Of a DNA stretch of 64,000 nt, positions 1 to 8,822 are shown one piece after another. Under the pieces are notes generated by a model. The model saw nothing but the letters and a program-made list of their open reading frames with translations, had not been told where the DNA came from and did no database searches. The DNA is from Saprospiraceae bacterium (GTDB lineage Bacteria; Bacteroidota; Bacteroidia; Chitinophagales; Saprospiraceae): positions 1 to 64,000 of the forward strand of contig JAGFJA010000075.1 in the NCBI GenBank assembly GCA_024103005.1, given 5' to 3'. How positions within the stretch are numbered: the stretch's first letter is position 1; each line of letters opens with the position of its first letter. Both the position numbers and the translations under genes were made by a program.

Positions 1-154
1 TTTCCATAGATTACGGTATTCCCTATCGGGTATTTAACGATTTTTTTAAAAAGTTGCGCAAAGATAAAATATTCTTTTATATAATTAATTAAATACATCA
101 TTGTAATTTAGCACCTTTGTACATTTATACAGTTAAAATCAAAATTTTTCCCGG
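1..154 (+). other. Left edge: possible tail of an upstream gene, then a leader
   Basis: One frame is open from base 3 to a TAA at 90-92 and could be the last 29 codons of a gene that starts outside the window, but the stretch is too short to identify. A CACCTTTG at 112-119 matches the Bacteroidota -7 box (TAnnTTTG) at seven of eight positions and lies about 35 bases before the next start codon, so it may be the promoter of the ABC permease gene. No clear -33 element goes with it. Confidence 0.25.
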
Positions 155-1459
155 ATGAACAACACATGGATAGTCGCAAGGCGGGAGTTTGTTACGAGAG
201 CACTTAAAAAGAAATTTTTATTGATTACTTTCTTTATGCCGCTCATAATAGCCATATTCTCAGGCTCTATCGGGGTGATTATGTCGTACAAAAGTGATTC
301 AGGCTTCAAGGTTTTATTGGATGATTCTACACATATCGTTCCTCGGGATATGAACAATTGGGCAAACCTGAATTTTACCCGAATTGATTCCAATGACAGT
401 GTTTCTAAGGATAAGCTTGACCATGGCTTTGACGCTATCCTTATCCTTCCCGGCCTTCCGGAGGATCTGGAGACAATATATACACCCATAATCCAGTCCA
501 AGAAAAAAATCGACCTTGCCACCAAGGCAACTTTACAGGACTTTATACAGACTAATGTCAAAAACAAAAAACTTGAGCGATTAGGTCTGGATCGCAGTAA
601 ACTGGACAATATAGATAAAGGAATCCAGCTTAAGGATGAAAATATTAGCGGCAAGGAAGAGAGTGGCAGTGAAGTGGCAGCCGTTATAGGCGGTATCTTC
701 GGATTTTTTCTTTATTTACTCCTGACTATCAACGGGTCAATGATCATGCGAAGTGTCATGGAAGAAAAGACCAACCGTATTGTAGAAGTGATGATTAGTA
801 CGGTTAAGCCTTACGAATTAATGTTTGGTAAGATACTCGGAGTCGGACTCGTAGGACTCTTTCAAGTTATAGTGTGGTGTATCACCACTCCCTTGTTTAT
901 CCTTGGCATAACTTATTTGTTTTCAGGAGGAATGGATATGTCTGCCAATGTTGCAGCAGGTCCTGCCGGTGAGGTCGTTCAGGCAGACCTTGCCAATTCA
1001 ATGATGGGCGACATCCTGACACAACTTCAGGCAGTGGACTGGTGGGTGCTGATTCCTACTATATTCCTATTCTTTTTACTCGGTTATCTGATGTACTCGT
1101 CCCTTTTTGCAGCTATTGGTTCGTCTATGGGTGATGATCAGGGTGAAGGGCAAAGCCTTACTTTTCTGGTAATTATGCCGCTTTTATTTGGATTCTATAT
1201 ATCTATTTCTGCTTTGCAATCACCAAATAGTGAACTGGCGGTATGGAGCAGTATGATACCATTGTTTTCGCCCATTGTTATGCCGGTGAGGATGGCGTTT
1301 GAACCGCCCTTCTGGCAGGTTTTGATAAGCCTGATCCTGTTGCTTCTGGCATCACTGTTTTTTGCATGGCTTTCTGCAAGGATTTACCGTGTAGGCATCC
1401 TCATGTATGGCAAAAAAGCAACATTTAAGGACTTGGTAAAGTGGTTTAAATCGAAGTAA
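155..1459 (+). CDS. ABC-2 type transporter permease (NatB/YhaP-like)
   Basis: This is the membrane subunit of an ABC exporter in the inner membrane. The 434-residue protein has one membrane helix near residues 22-45, a hydrophilic extracytoplasmic domain to about residue 170, then a cluster of five or so helices to the C-terminus. That is the NatB/YhaP layout of the ABC-2 family. The stretch EEKTNRIVEVMIST followed by KPYELMFGKI, right after the second helix, is the family hallmark. No ATPase gene lies in the window; the partner is probably upstream of the left edge. The substrate cannot be read from the sequence; relatives export sodium or peptides. The ATG gives a basic N-terminus (ARREF) before the first helix, which is normal for the family. 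Confidence 0.85.
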   Translation: MNNTWIVARREFVTRALKKKFLLITFFMPLIIAIFSGSIGVIMSYKSDSGFKVLLDDSTHIVPRDMNNWANLNFTRIDSNDSVSKDKLDHGFDAILILPGLPEDLETIYTPIIQSKKKIDLATKATLQDFIQTNVKNKKLERLGLDRSKLDNIDKGIQLKDENISGKEESGSEVAAVIGGIFGFFLYLLLTINGSMIMRSVMEEKTNRIVEVMISTVKPYELMFGKILGVGLVGLFQVIVWCITTPLFILGITYLFSGGMDMSANVAAGPAGEVVQADLANSMMGDILTQLQAVDWWVLIPTIFLFFLLGYLMYSSLFAAIGSSMGDDQGEGQSLTFLVIMPLLFGFYISISALQSPNSELAVWSSMIPLFSPIVMPVRMAFEPPFWQVLISLILLLLASLFFAWLSARIYRVGILMYGKKATFKDLVKWFKSK

Positions 1460-1626
1460 TAGACAAGACACATCGTCAATAAAGGTGAAGTAAAGGATTT
1501 ATTGTCTTGAAAATGATTGATTGAAGGCAGTGAGTAAAGCTCATTGGATTTATTTTATACAAAAATACAGATGTAGGTTTATCTGAAGTTCTTTTTAAGG
1601 ATATTTGCAGTATAAACGGGGAGTCA

Positions 1627-2523
1627 ATGAAGAGAATTTCTTTTATAATTAATCCCATTTCAGGCAGCGGAACACAAGAGAGAGAGCTCAATGACGCAGT
1701 TATCGGCGGTTTTTTTCCCTCAGACCAATTTGCCATAGAAAGGCTCGTCATCCGGGGAAGGGGTGAGGCAACCATCCTTGTCAAAGAGGCTGTCAACCGC
1801 GGATCTGACATAGTGGTGGCATGTGGTGGTGACGGTACCATCAATGAAGTGGCAAGACAGATGGTTCATACAGAGGTGAAACTTGGGATTATACCCAGGG
1901 GCTCAGGTAATGGACTTGCCGGACATCTCAAAATCCCTTCTTCTCTGGAGAAAGCGCTGGAAATCATCCGCCAGGGCTCCTTTATAGATATTGACACGGC
2001 ACTTGCCGGAGAGTTGAGATTTTTCAGTAATTGCGGAATAGGCTTTCCGGCACAGTTGATCCGCCACTATGAAAGGATTCCTCAGCGCAAGCTACTGGGA
2101 TATTCGATGGCGGGACTTGCATCTCTGAATGCAATCAAAGATGCACAACTCCTTGAAATCACCTGTAATGGCCGGGTATTTACCTCAGGACATATATTTA
2201 TATCCAACAGCAATGAGATGGGCTATTCCATGACACTCGAACCTCAGGCCTCTCTTCAGGATGGACTACTGGACGTTCAGATAATTCCTTATGATACAAT
2301 AGCCGGATTTACAGTTTTTGGACTTGCGGCTCTCCTGCGGCAACTGCAGACATTGAAAGGGGTGACCCGTCTGCAATCTGATCGATTGATGGTCAAGGCT
2401 GAATTTCCGCTGGAATTGCAGGTGGACGGAGAGTTTCACGCATTGCCGGAGAGGGAATTAACGATTACCAATCAACCGGCTTCACTTAAAGTGCTGGTTT
2501 CAGACAAAATAGATATTCAATGA
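1627..2523 (+). CDS. Diacylglycerol kinase-family lipid kinase (YegS/DgkB-like)
   Basis: A soluble lipid kinase of the diacylglycerol kinase catalytic family, expected to phosphorylate diacylglycerol or a related lipid with ATP at the membrane surface. Visible motifs are the nucleotide-binding GGDGT (residues 67-71) followed by INEVAR, and RGSGNGLAGHL (about 91-101). The length of 298 residues is normal. The C-terminal half carries the expected beta-rich domain (LQVDGEFHAL). The stop codon overlaps the start of cinA by four bases (ATGA), so the two are translationally coupled. It is separated from the upstream permease by about 170 bases, so it may have its own promoter. The exact lipid substrate is not known. 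Confidence 0.85.
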   Translation: MKRISFIINPISGSGTQERELNDAVIGGFFPSDQFAIERLVIRGRGEATILVKEAVNRGSDIVVACGGDGTINEVARQMVHTEVKLGIIPRGSGNGLAGHLKIPSSLEKALEIIRQGSFIDIDTALAGELRFFSNCGIGFPAQLIRHYERIPQRKLLGYSMAGLASLNAIKDAQLLEITCNGRVFTSGHIFISNSNEMGYSMTLEPQASLQDGLLDVQIIPYDTIAGFTVFGLAALLRQLQTLKGVTRLQSDRLMVKAEFPLELQVDGEFHALPERELTITNQPASLKVLVSDKIDIQ

Positions 2524-3764
2524 AAGCAATAATTATAGCAATAGGTGATGAATTGCTCATAGGGCAGGTTCTGGATACCAACAGCCAATGGATCTCGCAG
2601 CAATGTAATGACCTTAACATAGAGGTAATCGGGCACCGGACCATTCCGGACGGTGTGGCCTCAACTACAGACGCAATTGACCGGGCATTCAGGCAGTGTG
2701 ATCTGGTTATTCTTACAGGCGGACTGGGGCCTACCAATGATGATTATACGGCAAGGGCATTGGCAGCATATTATGGGATGGAAATCGTCTTTCATCAGGC
2801 TACATGGGATAGACTTACTGAATATTTTGCTTCCCGGGGCAGGCAGATAACCGATGCCTTAAAACCTCAGGCGATGCTGCCGGAAGGAGTAACATTTCTG
2901 GAAAATGATATGGGCACTGCACCCGGAATGTATCATTGCAGAGAGGGCAAACACCTGGTTTCATTTCCCGGTGTACCTCATGAGATGAAGCACTTATTTT
3001 CCCGACGTTTTGTGCCGTTAATCCGTCCCTTTTTAGGGAAGTCCAGATTGATTCAGCGCACTGTGCTGACGGTCGGGCTCGGAGAGACGGATATTGCAGG
3101 TCGGATAGCAGATATCGAGTCCGCCCTTCCGAAAGAATTGAGTCTGGCTTATCTTCCGGATATAGGCAAGGTAAGGCTCAGAGTCAGTGGGAGAGGAGAA
3201 GACGTAGAAAATTTGGGATCTATCGTAAATCAGGTAGCAGATGATATCATTGAGCGACTTGGTAGTGCAGTATATGGTGAGGGTGAGATCTCTCTTGCAG
3301 AGGCAGTAAAAGAACTGATGGTAAATAAAAGGCTGACCCTCGGACTTGCTGAAAGCTGCACAGGGGGAAATATTAGTAGAGAAATCGTGTCTGTACCAGG
3401 AGCATCAGGCTATTTCAAAGGTAGCATCGTATCTTATGCTAATGAGATCAAACATCTCATATTGAGTGTAAGTTCCGAAAGTCTTAACAACTATGGTGCT
3501 GTCAGTGAAGAGGTTGCTCGTGAAATGGCTGACGGTGCCTTGCGCATCTTGAATACCGATATGGCAGTAAGCGTCACCGGGATAGCAGGGCCTGATGGCG
3601 GAAGTGAGTCCAAGCCTGTGGGTACATTCTGGGTCGGAATAGCCATGAAAGGCCGTCATACTGAAACCTATCAGATCAATTTTAACAGAGACAGAGAACG
3701 AAATATCCGGTTTGTGACGGTATATGTGCTGAATAAGATAAGACTTTTGGTAAATGAGTTCTGA
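2520..3764 (+). CDS. cinA: CinA family protein, nicotinamide-nucleotide amidohydrolase
   Basis: A two-domain CinA protein of 414 residues. The N-terminal part is a molybdopterin-binding (MoCF) fold with ILTGGLGPTNDDYT at about 64-77, the domain linked to ADP-ribose pyrophosphatase activity in relatives. The C-terminal part is the PncC amidohydrolase with AESCTGG and VSVPGASGYFKGSIVSYAN, the catalytic Ser being in ESCTGG. The enzyme recycles the pyridine nucleotide cycle by deamidating NMN. It overlaps the lipid kinase gene by four bases, so the two form an operon. Competence itself is not implied. No terminator was recognised in the 30-base gap to the convergent exonuclease gene. Confidence 0.93.
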   Translation: MKAIIIAIGDELLIGQVLDTNSQWISQQCNDLNIEVIGHRTIPDGVASTTDAIDRAFRQCDLVILTGGLGPTNDDYTARALAAYYGMEIVFHQATWDRLTEYFASRGRQITDALKPQAMLPEGVTFLENDMGTAPGMYHCREGKHLVSFPGVPHEMKHLFSRRFVPLIRPFLGKSRLIQRTVLTVGLGETDIAGRIADIESALPKELSLAYLPDIGKVRLRVSGRGEDVENLGSIVNQVADDIIERLGSAVYGEGEISLAEAVKELMVNKRLTLGLAESCTGGNISREIVSVPGASGYFKGSIVSYANEIKHLILSVSSESLNNYGAVSEEVAREMADGALRILNTDMAVSVTGIAGPDGGSESKPVGTFWVGIAMKGRHTETYQINFNRDRERNIRFVTVYVLNKIRLLVNEF

Positions 3765-3794
3765 GTTGATTTAACTAAAAACTAAAAACCAACA

Positions 3795-4532
3795 CTATTC
3801 TGCCTCGACTATCATTTCCGCTGCCACAAACTTTCCTGAACTGAGGTGACTATATATTTTTGCTACGGTATAGACGTCTTTCTGACAATAAGTCTTTATC
3901 CTCCCGAGGTTTTTTTCTTCCCAATAAACTTTTCCGACCAAACTTCCGTCAATATCATCCTTAGGGGTGGGAATGCCGAACAGATCAGCAAGTAAAGCCA
4001 AAGAAATATAGTGTTTGAAGTCACCGAATTTCCAGTATTCCAGTGTATCGACCAGATGATTGACCTCCCATGGTTTTTTGCCACTTAATTGAAGCGTATC
4101 CGGTAAATGCAGTCCGTGGACCAAAGCACGGCGACAGATATAGGGAATGTCAAATTCTTTGATGTTGTGACCACAAAAAGTGTGCTTGTTTGGATTATTA
4201 AAGTGCTGGGTCACTAAATTGAGAAAATCTGTTAGAAGCGTTTTTTCATCTTCTCCGTAGAAGGATTTTATTCTGAAGGTAAAGTCTTTAGTAGCGGGAT
4301 CATAGGCGTTGTAACCAATGGAAATACATACTATTTTGCCAAACTCGGCGAAAATAGCTGCCTTTGACTTATATAGCCGGTCAAATAATTCTTCATTAAC
4401 CTCATCAGACTGCCTGATCCAGGCATTGGACTTTTTCTGCCAGAATAATTGCTTTGCTTCACTCAACTCAGCATAGGAAGAAGTTTCAGAAACAGTCTCT
4501 ATATCAATAAATAAAACAACGGGTGTATTCAT
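3795..4532 (-). CDS. Predicted 3'-5' exonuclease, PolB-like DEDDy family
   Basis: A stand-alone DEDD-type exonuclease, 245 residues, related to the proofreading domain of family B DNA polymerases. The three exonuclease motifs are visible: FIDIETVSE near the N-terminus (Asp and Glu), CGHNIKEFDIPYICRRAL in the middle, and YCQKDVYTVAKIY near the C-terminus (the Tyr/Asp of Exo III). There is no polymerase domain. It converges on cinA. A TACATTTG on the minus strand at 4570-4577 fits the -7 box and lies about 37 bases before the start. The role is probably in DNA repair or turnover of DNA ends; the substrate is inferred from the family only. Confidence 0.85.
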   Translation of the reverse strand: MNTPVVLFIDIETVSETSSYAELSEAKQLFWQKKSNAWIRQSDEVNEELFDRLYKSKAAIFAEFGKIVCISIGYNAYDPATKDFTFRIKSFYGEDEKTLLTDFLNLVTQHFNNPNKHTFCGHNIKEFDIPYICRRALVHGLHLPDTLQLSGKKPWEVNHLVDTLEYWKFGDFKHYISLALLADLFGIPTPKDDIDGSLVGKVYWEEKNLGRIKTYCQKDVYTVAKIYSHLSSGKFVAAEMIVEAE

Positions 4533-4569
4533 ATATTAAAATATTTGTAATTTTGAGAAAGGAATTTAC

Positions 4570-4577
4570 CAAATGTA
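4570..4577 (-). promoter_or_regulatory. Possible promoter -7 box (TACATTTG) of the exonuclease gene
   Basis: On the minus strand the sequence is an exact TAnnTTTG. It lies about 37 bases upstream of the exonuclease start. No TTG was found at the -33 distance, so this is a half-supported promoter. Confidence 0.4.
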
Positions 4578-4638
4578 GTAATAATATTGTATTTATGGAT
4601 TCATGGTTTACCATTAATTTTATTAATTAAAAATACAA

Positions 4639-4646
4639 TACCTTTA
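4639..4646 (+). promoter_or_regulatory. Possible promoter -7 box (TACCTTTA) of the coiled-coil gene
   Basis: Matches TAnnTTTG at seven of eight positions and lies about 50 bases before the chosen ATG. If it is used, translation cannot start at the further-upstream in-frame codon at 4587, which supports the start at 4698. There is no obvious -33 TTG. Confidence 0.35.
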
Positions 4647-4697
4647 CATTATGAAACTTTTAATCATTTTTATAAATTATTGATAAATAAATTAAAT

Positions 4698-5678
4698 ATG
4701 GAAGAGCAAAAGGGTAACAATACTTATAAGGTTGTAAGTATTTCTATTATTGTTTTACTTTTAACATTAAGCAGTTATTTGCTTTATCAAAAAAATCAGA
4801 ATTCCAATGTGATTGCAACCCAGGAAGCAACTATCCTTGAGAAAGAGAAAAGCAGAGCCGATCTTGAAAAAACCTACTACGAAGCTTTGGCCAATCTCGA
4901 GCAAATGAAAGGTGACAATGAAGAATTAAATGCCCGTATCGATAGTCAGAAAGTTGAACTTACCAAACAAAAGGACAGAATTGTTGCTCTGATGAAGACC
5001 AGTAAGGATTATCAGGCTATCAAGGAGAAAATAGCAAGTATGAAAGCCGAATCTGAAGAGTTTAAAAAGCAGATTGAAGCTCTTCGGACGGAAAATCAGG
5101 CTCTTTCCAAAACGAATCAGGAATTGAATACGGAAAAACAGTTACTTGCAGGACAAATCAATCAAGAACGATCGACAAATGATGAATTAGCGGCAAAGAA
5201 TCAATCACTTGAAGCTGCAAAGGCTGACATTGAAGCGGAAAGACTGAACCTGAGCAAGAAGGTAGATAAAGCCTCGGTAATCAAAATATCGGATATTTTG
5301 GTGGAAGGGTTTAAGCTTTCTTCCAGAGGAAAGGAAATATCAAAAAGATTTGCTAAAAATATTGACGGGCTCAAGATATGCTTTAAAACAACTCAGAATG
5401 ATTTGGTTGAAGCCGGGAGAGAAAAGTTTTATATCCGTATCATCAGCCCTTCCGGTGAGACTATCAGTGTGCCGGCAGCCGGGTCAGGTGTCGTAAAAGC
5501 GGCAAACGATGGGGCTGAAATTCCATATTCCGTCTTGAAGGAAGTAACCTATGAAAAAGCAGATGCCATTACCTGCGCCAATTGGAAACCAACTTATGAA
5601 TTTGCAAAAGGCTCATACGAAATCCACATTTATAACAAAGGTTATCTGGCAGGCAAAAGCTCCTTTACCTTGAAATAA
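4698..5678 (+). CDS. Membrane-anchored coiled-coil protein of unknown function
   Basis: No family was recognised with confidence. From the ATG used here (MEEQKGNN...) the 326-residue protein has one N-terminal membrane helix (about 12-32), a long heptad-rich coiled coil rich in Glu, Lys and Gln (about 40-195), and a compact C-terminal domain of about 130 residues with mixed beta strands (YIRIISPSGE, YEIHIYNKGYLAGKSSFTLK). The C-terminal domain probably faces the periplasm. The layout resembles envelope-spanning structural proteins. The longer in-frame version from 4587 would add 37 hydrophobic, poorly coding residues and was rejected. It stands alone, with its own candidate promoter and a strong terminator directly downstream. 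Confidence 0.75.
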   Translation: MEEQKGNNTYKVVSISIIVLLLTLSSYLLYQKNQNSNVIATQEATILEKEKSRADLEKTYYEALANLEQMKGDNEELNARIDSQKVELTKQKDRIVALMKTSKDYQAIKEKIASMKAESEEFKKQIEALRTENQALSKTNQELNTEKQLLAGQINQERSTNDELAAKNQSLEAAKADIEAERLNLSKKVDKASVIKISDILVEGFKLSSRGKEISKRFAKNIDGLKICFKTTQNDLVEAGREKFYIRIISPSGETISVPAAGSGVVKAANDGAEIPYSVLKEVTYEKADAITCANWKPTYEFAKGSYEIHIYNKGYLAGKSSFTLK

Positions 5679-5705
5679 AAAATTAAAGTAGCAGTAAAAA
5701 ATTAA

Positions 5706-5737
5706 AGCCAACCTGGTGAAAAAAGGTTGGCTTTTTT
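5706..5737 (+). terminator. Rho-independent terminator after the coiled-coil gene
   Basis: A perfect 9-bp stem (AGCCAACCT at 5706-5714 with AGGTTGGCT at 5724-5732) runs directly into six T residues. It lies 28 bases after the stop codon. Confidence 0.9.
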
Positions 5738-5793
5738 ATTTTCTTTAATGAAAGGCAGTCTAAATCAAATTGGTAAAATTCTACAAATAACGA

Positions 5794-6687
5794 TTAAGGA
5801 AGTCGGATGATAAATTTTTTGCCCTTTACCTTAGGCAGGTCACGATCAGTTATCCATGGATTTAAATACCTGAGCATCTGATAGGTCGAACCATGACTCT
5901 GGGCAAATGAAGTAAGGTTGGTTATGGCCGTATCAACCTCAAATTGTTGACTGGTTTTAAGGGGTTGATATAACTCGGCAGGACTGATTTCATAGCCGAA
6001 GTCTTCCGGATAACTCATTATTTCTTTCACAGCGAGGATCCGGAAAATATATTTCGATGTTTCCGGATTGAGATATAAGTCATAGAAATTACTAACATTC
6101 TGAGCTTTAAGCTCCCGGCTTATCCTCGTCCCACCGCCATTGTATGCCGCAGCAACCAATGTCCAGCTGCCAAAATGCTCATATTGGTCTTTAATAAACT
6201 TACAGGCAGCACGAGTAGCCAGTTCTACATTATAGCGCTCATCAACCTTATCCGTGACTACAAGACCAAGCTCTCTGGCCGTGCCGGACATAATCTGCCA
6301 GAACCCTTTAGCACCTGCAGAAGATGTGGCATTGGAAAAATTACTTTCCACCGGAACCAGATATTTAAAATCTTCCGGAATACCTTCTTCTTTCAAAATT
6401 TTTTCAATTAAAGGAAAATAACGCCCGGCTGACTTCAGGTTTATGAGCGTTGTTCTATGCAGATAGGTGTTCTTAATCAGTTCAAAGTCCAATCTGTCCA
6501 AAACATCCCGGTTACCCATAGGTACTGGTTCGCCTGCAAAATCAAATGGTCGGTTGATAGAGGGCGCTTTAATTTTTTGGGGTAACGGCTCTTGCCTGAA
6601 TGCTTCGTGGATGGTAATGGATGCATAAGAAATGCCACAGCATGCCATGACATACAAAAAAGTCTTGGAGAATAACCAGCGAAACAT
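5794..6687 (-). CDS. Lytic murein transglycosylase (SLT domain, MltD-like)
   Basis: Cleaves peptidoglycan glycan strands with formation of 1,6-anhydromuramic acid. The 297-residue protein begins with a signal or anchor segment (MFRWLFSKTFLYVMACCG), then the SLT domain. The catalytic Glu lies in VPVESNFSN (E114), followed by SAGAKGFWQIMSGTARELGL and the family stretch LVAAAYNGGGTRI. The C-terminal 45 residues (FAQSHGSTYQMLRYLNPWI, then KGKKFIIRLP) look like a single degenerate LysM. The DoxX-like gene is 13 bases upstream on the same strand, so they are probably co-transcribed. It acts in the periplasm in cell wall turnover. Confidence 0.9.
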   Translation of the reverse strand: MFRWLFSKTFLYVMACCGISYASITIHEAFRQEPLPQKIKAPSINRPFDFAGEPVPMGNRDVLDRLDFELIKNTYLHRTTLINLKSAGRYFPLIEKILKEEGIPEDFKYLVPVESNFSNATSSAGAKGFWQIMSGTARELGLVVTDKVDERYNVELATRAACKFIKDQYEHFGSWTLVAAAYNGGGTRISRELKAQNVSNFYDLYLNPETSKYIFRILAVKEIMSYPEDFGYEISPAELYQPLKTSQQFEVDTAITNLTSFAQSHGSTYQMLRYLNPWITDRDLPKVKGKKFIIRLP

Positions 6688-6700
6688 ATTAATAAATTAA

Positions 6701-7111
6701 CTACACTCTTAAAGTGGCCAACAATCGCTTTACACTATAACGCCCTGACCCATTGACGATAATAATAAGTAAGCCGCCTATGATGGCCAGGTTTTTCATA
6801 AACATGATGGCCTGAATACGCTGCACCTTCACGGGATCATTCCAAAATGAATGAACAATCAAGGTTACGGGTATGTAATACAACAATAACAGTATGGCAC
6901 CAAAAGATGATCGATATCCTATCAAAACCATCAAGCCACCTAATAACAGCAAAATAATGGCACCGGTAAGTAAAAGATCCTGACGCCAAGTCAGACCATA
7001 AGAGGTCATTGTTGCCTTTGTCATATGGAAATAATAAATAGAATCATAAGCCTCATACAAAAATATAGTCGAAATCAATATCCGACCTATCAGGTCCACA
7101 ATGTCCTTCAT
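6701..7111 (-). CDS. DoxX family membrane protein
   Basis: A small inner membrane protein (136 residues) with four hydrophobic helices and the DoxX-type start (DLIGRILISTIFLYEAYDSI), a helical core with LLTGAIILLLLGGLMVLIGY, and the typical late stretch FMKNLAIIGGLLIIIVNG. DoxX proteins are linked to respiratory or thiol-redox functions, but for this branch the function is unknown. It is the first gene of the two-gene minus-strand unit with the transglycosylase. Upstream lies a long AT-rich gap shared with the deacetylase gene. Confidence 0.8.
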   Translation of the reverse strand: MKDIVDLIGRILISTIFLYEAYDSIYYFHMTKATMTSYGLTWRQDLLLTGAIILLLLGGLMVLIGYRSSFGAILLLLYYIPVTLIVHSFWNDPVKVQRIQAIMFMKNLAIIGGLLIIIVNGSGRYSVKRLLATLRV

Positions 7112-7595
7112 GTCTTAATGCTTGATAAATTTTAAACGCTGCCTCCTGTCCATTCCCACTGCGTGAAATTAGATTTTTAAAATCGGTAGAAATACAAAGA
7201 TACTATTTCTGAATAAAAATGACCTGACTCTGTGGAGTTGGAAGTATGCACCTATACCGATTTGATCTTAAAGTGAATTTTTCACAAGTTTTTTTTGCGG
7301 CAAATACATTATCATAAAATAATATATGTAGTTATTATACTACATATTAAATATATAATAAAAGTATAAATAATTAATAACAAATAGAATATAATTTTAA
7401 TTTTTTCTTTATCTATAAAAATTATAAATATTTGGAATGGTTTTTGCATAATATTTTTTGGATGCGATGAATTATTTTCGACCGTTTTTTTAAATAAATT
7501 TTTTGTTAAAAAAAGCTAAGTTTTTCCAACTAAAATAGTGCATTTTGCGTCTATTATTATAACAACAATTTTAATCCTTATTAAGAACGAGTATT
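7112..7595. other. AT-rich divergent intergenic region
   Basis: A 484-base gap between two divergent genes with no supported reading frame. It is unusually AT-rich between about 7300 and 7430. The one recognisable signal is the sigma-54-like element listed separately. Regulatory sites for both flanking genes should lie here. Confidence 0.5.
7433..7448 (+). promoter_or_regulatory. Sigma-54-like -24/-12 promoter element
   Basis: TGGAATGGTTTTTGCA has the invariant GG and GC ten bases apart, the purine at the seventh position, and TTGCA as in TGGCACrnnnnTTGCW. It lacks the CAC after TGG. It faces the polysaccharide deacetylase gene about 148 bases downstream. A sigma-54 activator gene lies 3 kb further on. 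Chance occurrence in AT-rich DNA cannot be excluded. Confidence 0.35.
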
Positions 7596-8249
7596 ATGTA
7601 TTTGGTTAAAACTCCGACATTTATCAAGCGTCTGGTTGTCAATGCCCTATGGGATATTCCGACCGGAGAAAATAAAATTTTTCTGACTTTTGATGATGGA
7701 CCTATACCTGAAATTACGCCTTGGGTTCTGGATCAACTGGATGAATACAATGCCAAAGCTACTTTTTTCTGCGTCGGTGACAATATCAGAAAGTATCCCG
7801 AAATTTTTCATGATGCTCTAGAACGTGGGCATACCATGGGTAGCCATACCTTTAATCACTTAAATGGATGGGAGACTGATACGCTGGGTTACCTGCTCAA
7901 TGTCAAGAAGGCAGCCCAATTAAGCCATTCTATATTGTTCAGGCCTCCGTATGGCAAACTGAAACCTAAGCAGGCGCAATTTTTGCATAAACATTATAAG
8001 GTGGTAATGTGGGATGTCCTGAGCGGTGATTTTGACCCGTCTATAAGCAGTGAACAGGTGTATAAGAATGTAGTGAATAATGTGTCTGATGGCTCGATTG
8101 TAGTTTTTCACGATAGTCTGAAGGCACAAAAGCATCTCGAATATACGCTGCCACGCATCCTTGACTACTTTACCTCCAAAGGATACAGTTTCAGCCAAAT
8201 TGAAGAGAGAGAAGTGGTTAAATCGGATTTAATAGCTCAAATAGCGTAA
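7596..8249 (+). CDS. Polysaccharide deacetylase (NodB-domain, family CE4)
   Basis: A metal-dependent N-deacetylase of 217 residues consisting of little more than the NodB domain. Motif 1 is TFDDGP (31-36, with the catalytic base and metal Asp), motif 2 is GSHTFNH (82-88, the two metal-binding His), and motif 3 is RPPYGK near residue 117. A late VFHDS supplies the His of the last motif. No signal peptide is visible, so the substrate is likely to be a cytoplasmic or membrane-bound N-acetylated sugar, or the protein leaves by an unknown route. The ATG (MYLVKTPTFIKRL) is used because no longer frame exists. A sigma-54-like element lies upstream. Confidence 0.88.
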   Translation: MYLVKTPTFIKRLVVNALWDIPTGENKIFLTFDDGPIPEITPWVLDQLDEYNAKATFFCVGDNIRKYPEIFHDALERGHTMGSHTFNHLNGWETDTLGYLLNVKKAAQLSHSILFRPPYGKLKPKQAQFLHKHYKVVMWDVLSGDFDPSISSEQVYKNVVNNVSDGSIVVFHDSLKAQKHLEYTLPRILDYFTSKGYSFSQIEEREVVKSDLIAQIA

Positions 8250-8282
8250 TTTGAAATTCTGTAGCATCGGGGATTTCAGTAC

Positions 8283-8822
8283 TCAAAGCTCAAAAATGCC
8301 GTGAGGCAGCCGGATTTTTATTTCATGCAGCATCGGATTGACTTCCTCAATTAAAGCTTCTGCAAGTGGAAGCAGAAATTCCCTTCCTGATAGGCTTGCT
8401 TTTGCCATTATCTGGCCCGGTAACTCTATTACCGCATCTATTTTAACCCGGATATCAGACGTAATATCATACAAGTTCCAACCGATAAGGTCTTCAAAAT
8501 CTATGGGCAATTGTCGGTCTGTCGGATGAATCATTGTTTCCACCACTTTTTTATCCATGTAAAGTTCCTTTGAGGCCATCTGTCCTGCGCTTTGCGGATC
8601 GTCGATGTCTTCAAATTTGATTTGATAATCCTCTCCTTCACCTTCTATCCATTCAATAAAAACGGGCAGTTTCTGACCATGTGTATGAATAAAAAAATGG
8701 GTCGCCTTTAAGGCAGCATCTAAGGTCCGCGGGTAAAGGGTGGATTTTAATATTCCATCCAACCCATGACTCTTTCTGACCTGTCCGATGGAGATGTATT
8801 CTTTAATGTGATTGCGTGCCAT
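8283..8822 (-). CDS. rimM: Ribosome maturation factor RimM
   Basis: Binds ribosomal protein S19 and helps mature the head of the 30S subunit. The 179-residue protein has the RimM N-terminal beta-barrel (YISIGQVRKSHGLDGILK... and LYPRTLD) followed by the PRC-barrel (DLIGWNLYDITSD, GREFLLPLAEALIEEVNP, KIRLPHGIFEL). The length is typical. Its start overlaps the stop codon of the upstream lipoprotein gene by one base (TGATG), so the two are coupled. Unusually, rpsP and trmD, which often flank rimM in other bacteria, are absent here. Confidence 0.9.
   Translation of the reverse strand: MARNHIKEYISIGQVRKSHGLDGILKSTLYPRTLDAALKATHFFIHTHGQKLPVFIEWIEGEGEDYQIKFEDIDDPQSAGQMASKELYMDKKVVETMIHPTDRQLPIDFEDLIGWNLYDITSDIRVKIDAVIELPGQIMAKASLSGREFLLPLAEALIEEVNPMLHEIKIRLPHGIFEL

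Noticed and set aside
3-92. Possible last 29 codons of a gene entering from the left
   Set aside because: Only one short frame, no domain, and AT-rich DNA gives such frames by chance.
4587-4697. Longer start for the coiled-coil gene
   Set aside because: The extra 37 codons are hydrophobic and odd in composition, and a likely -7 box lies inside them.
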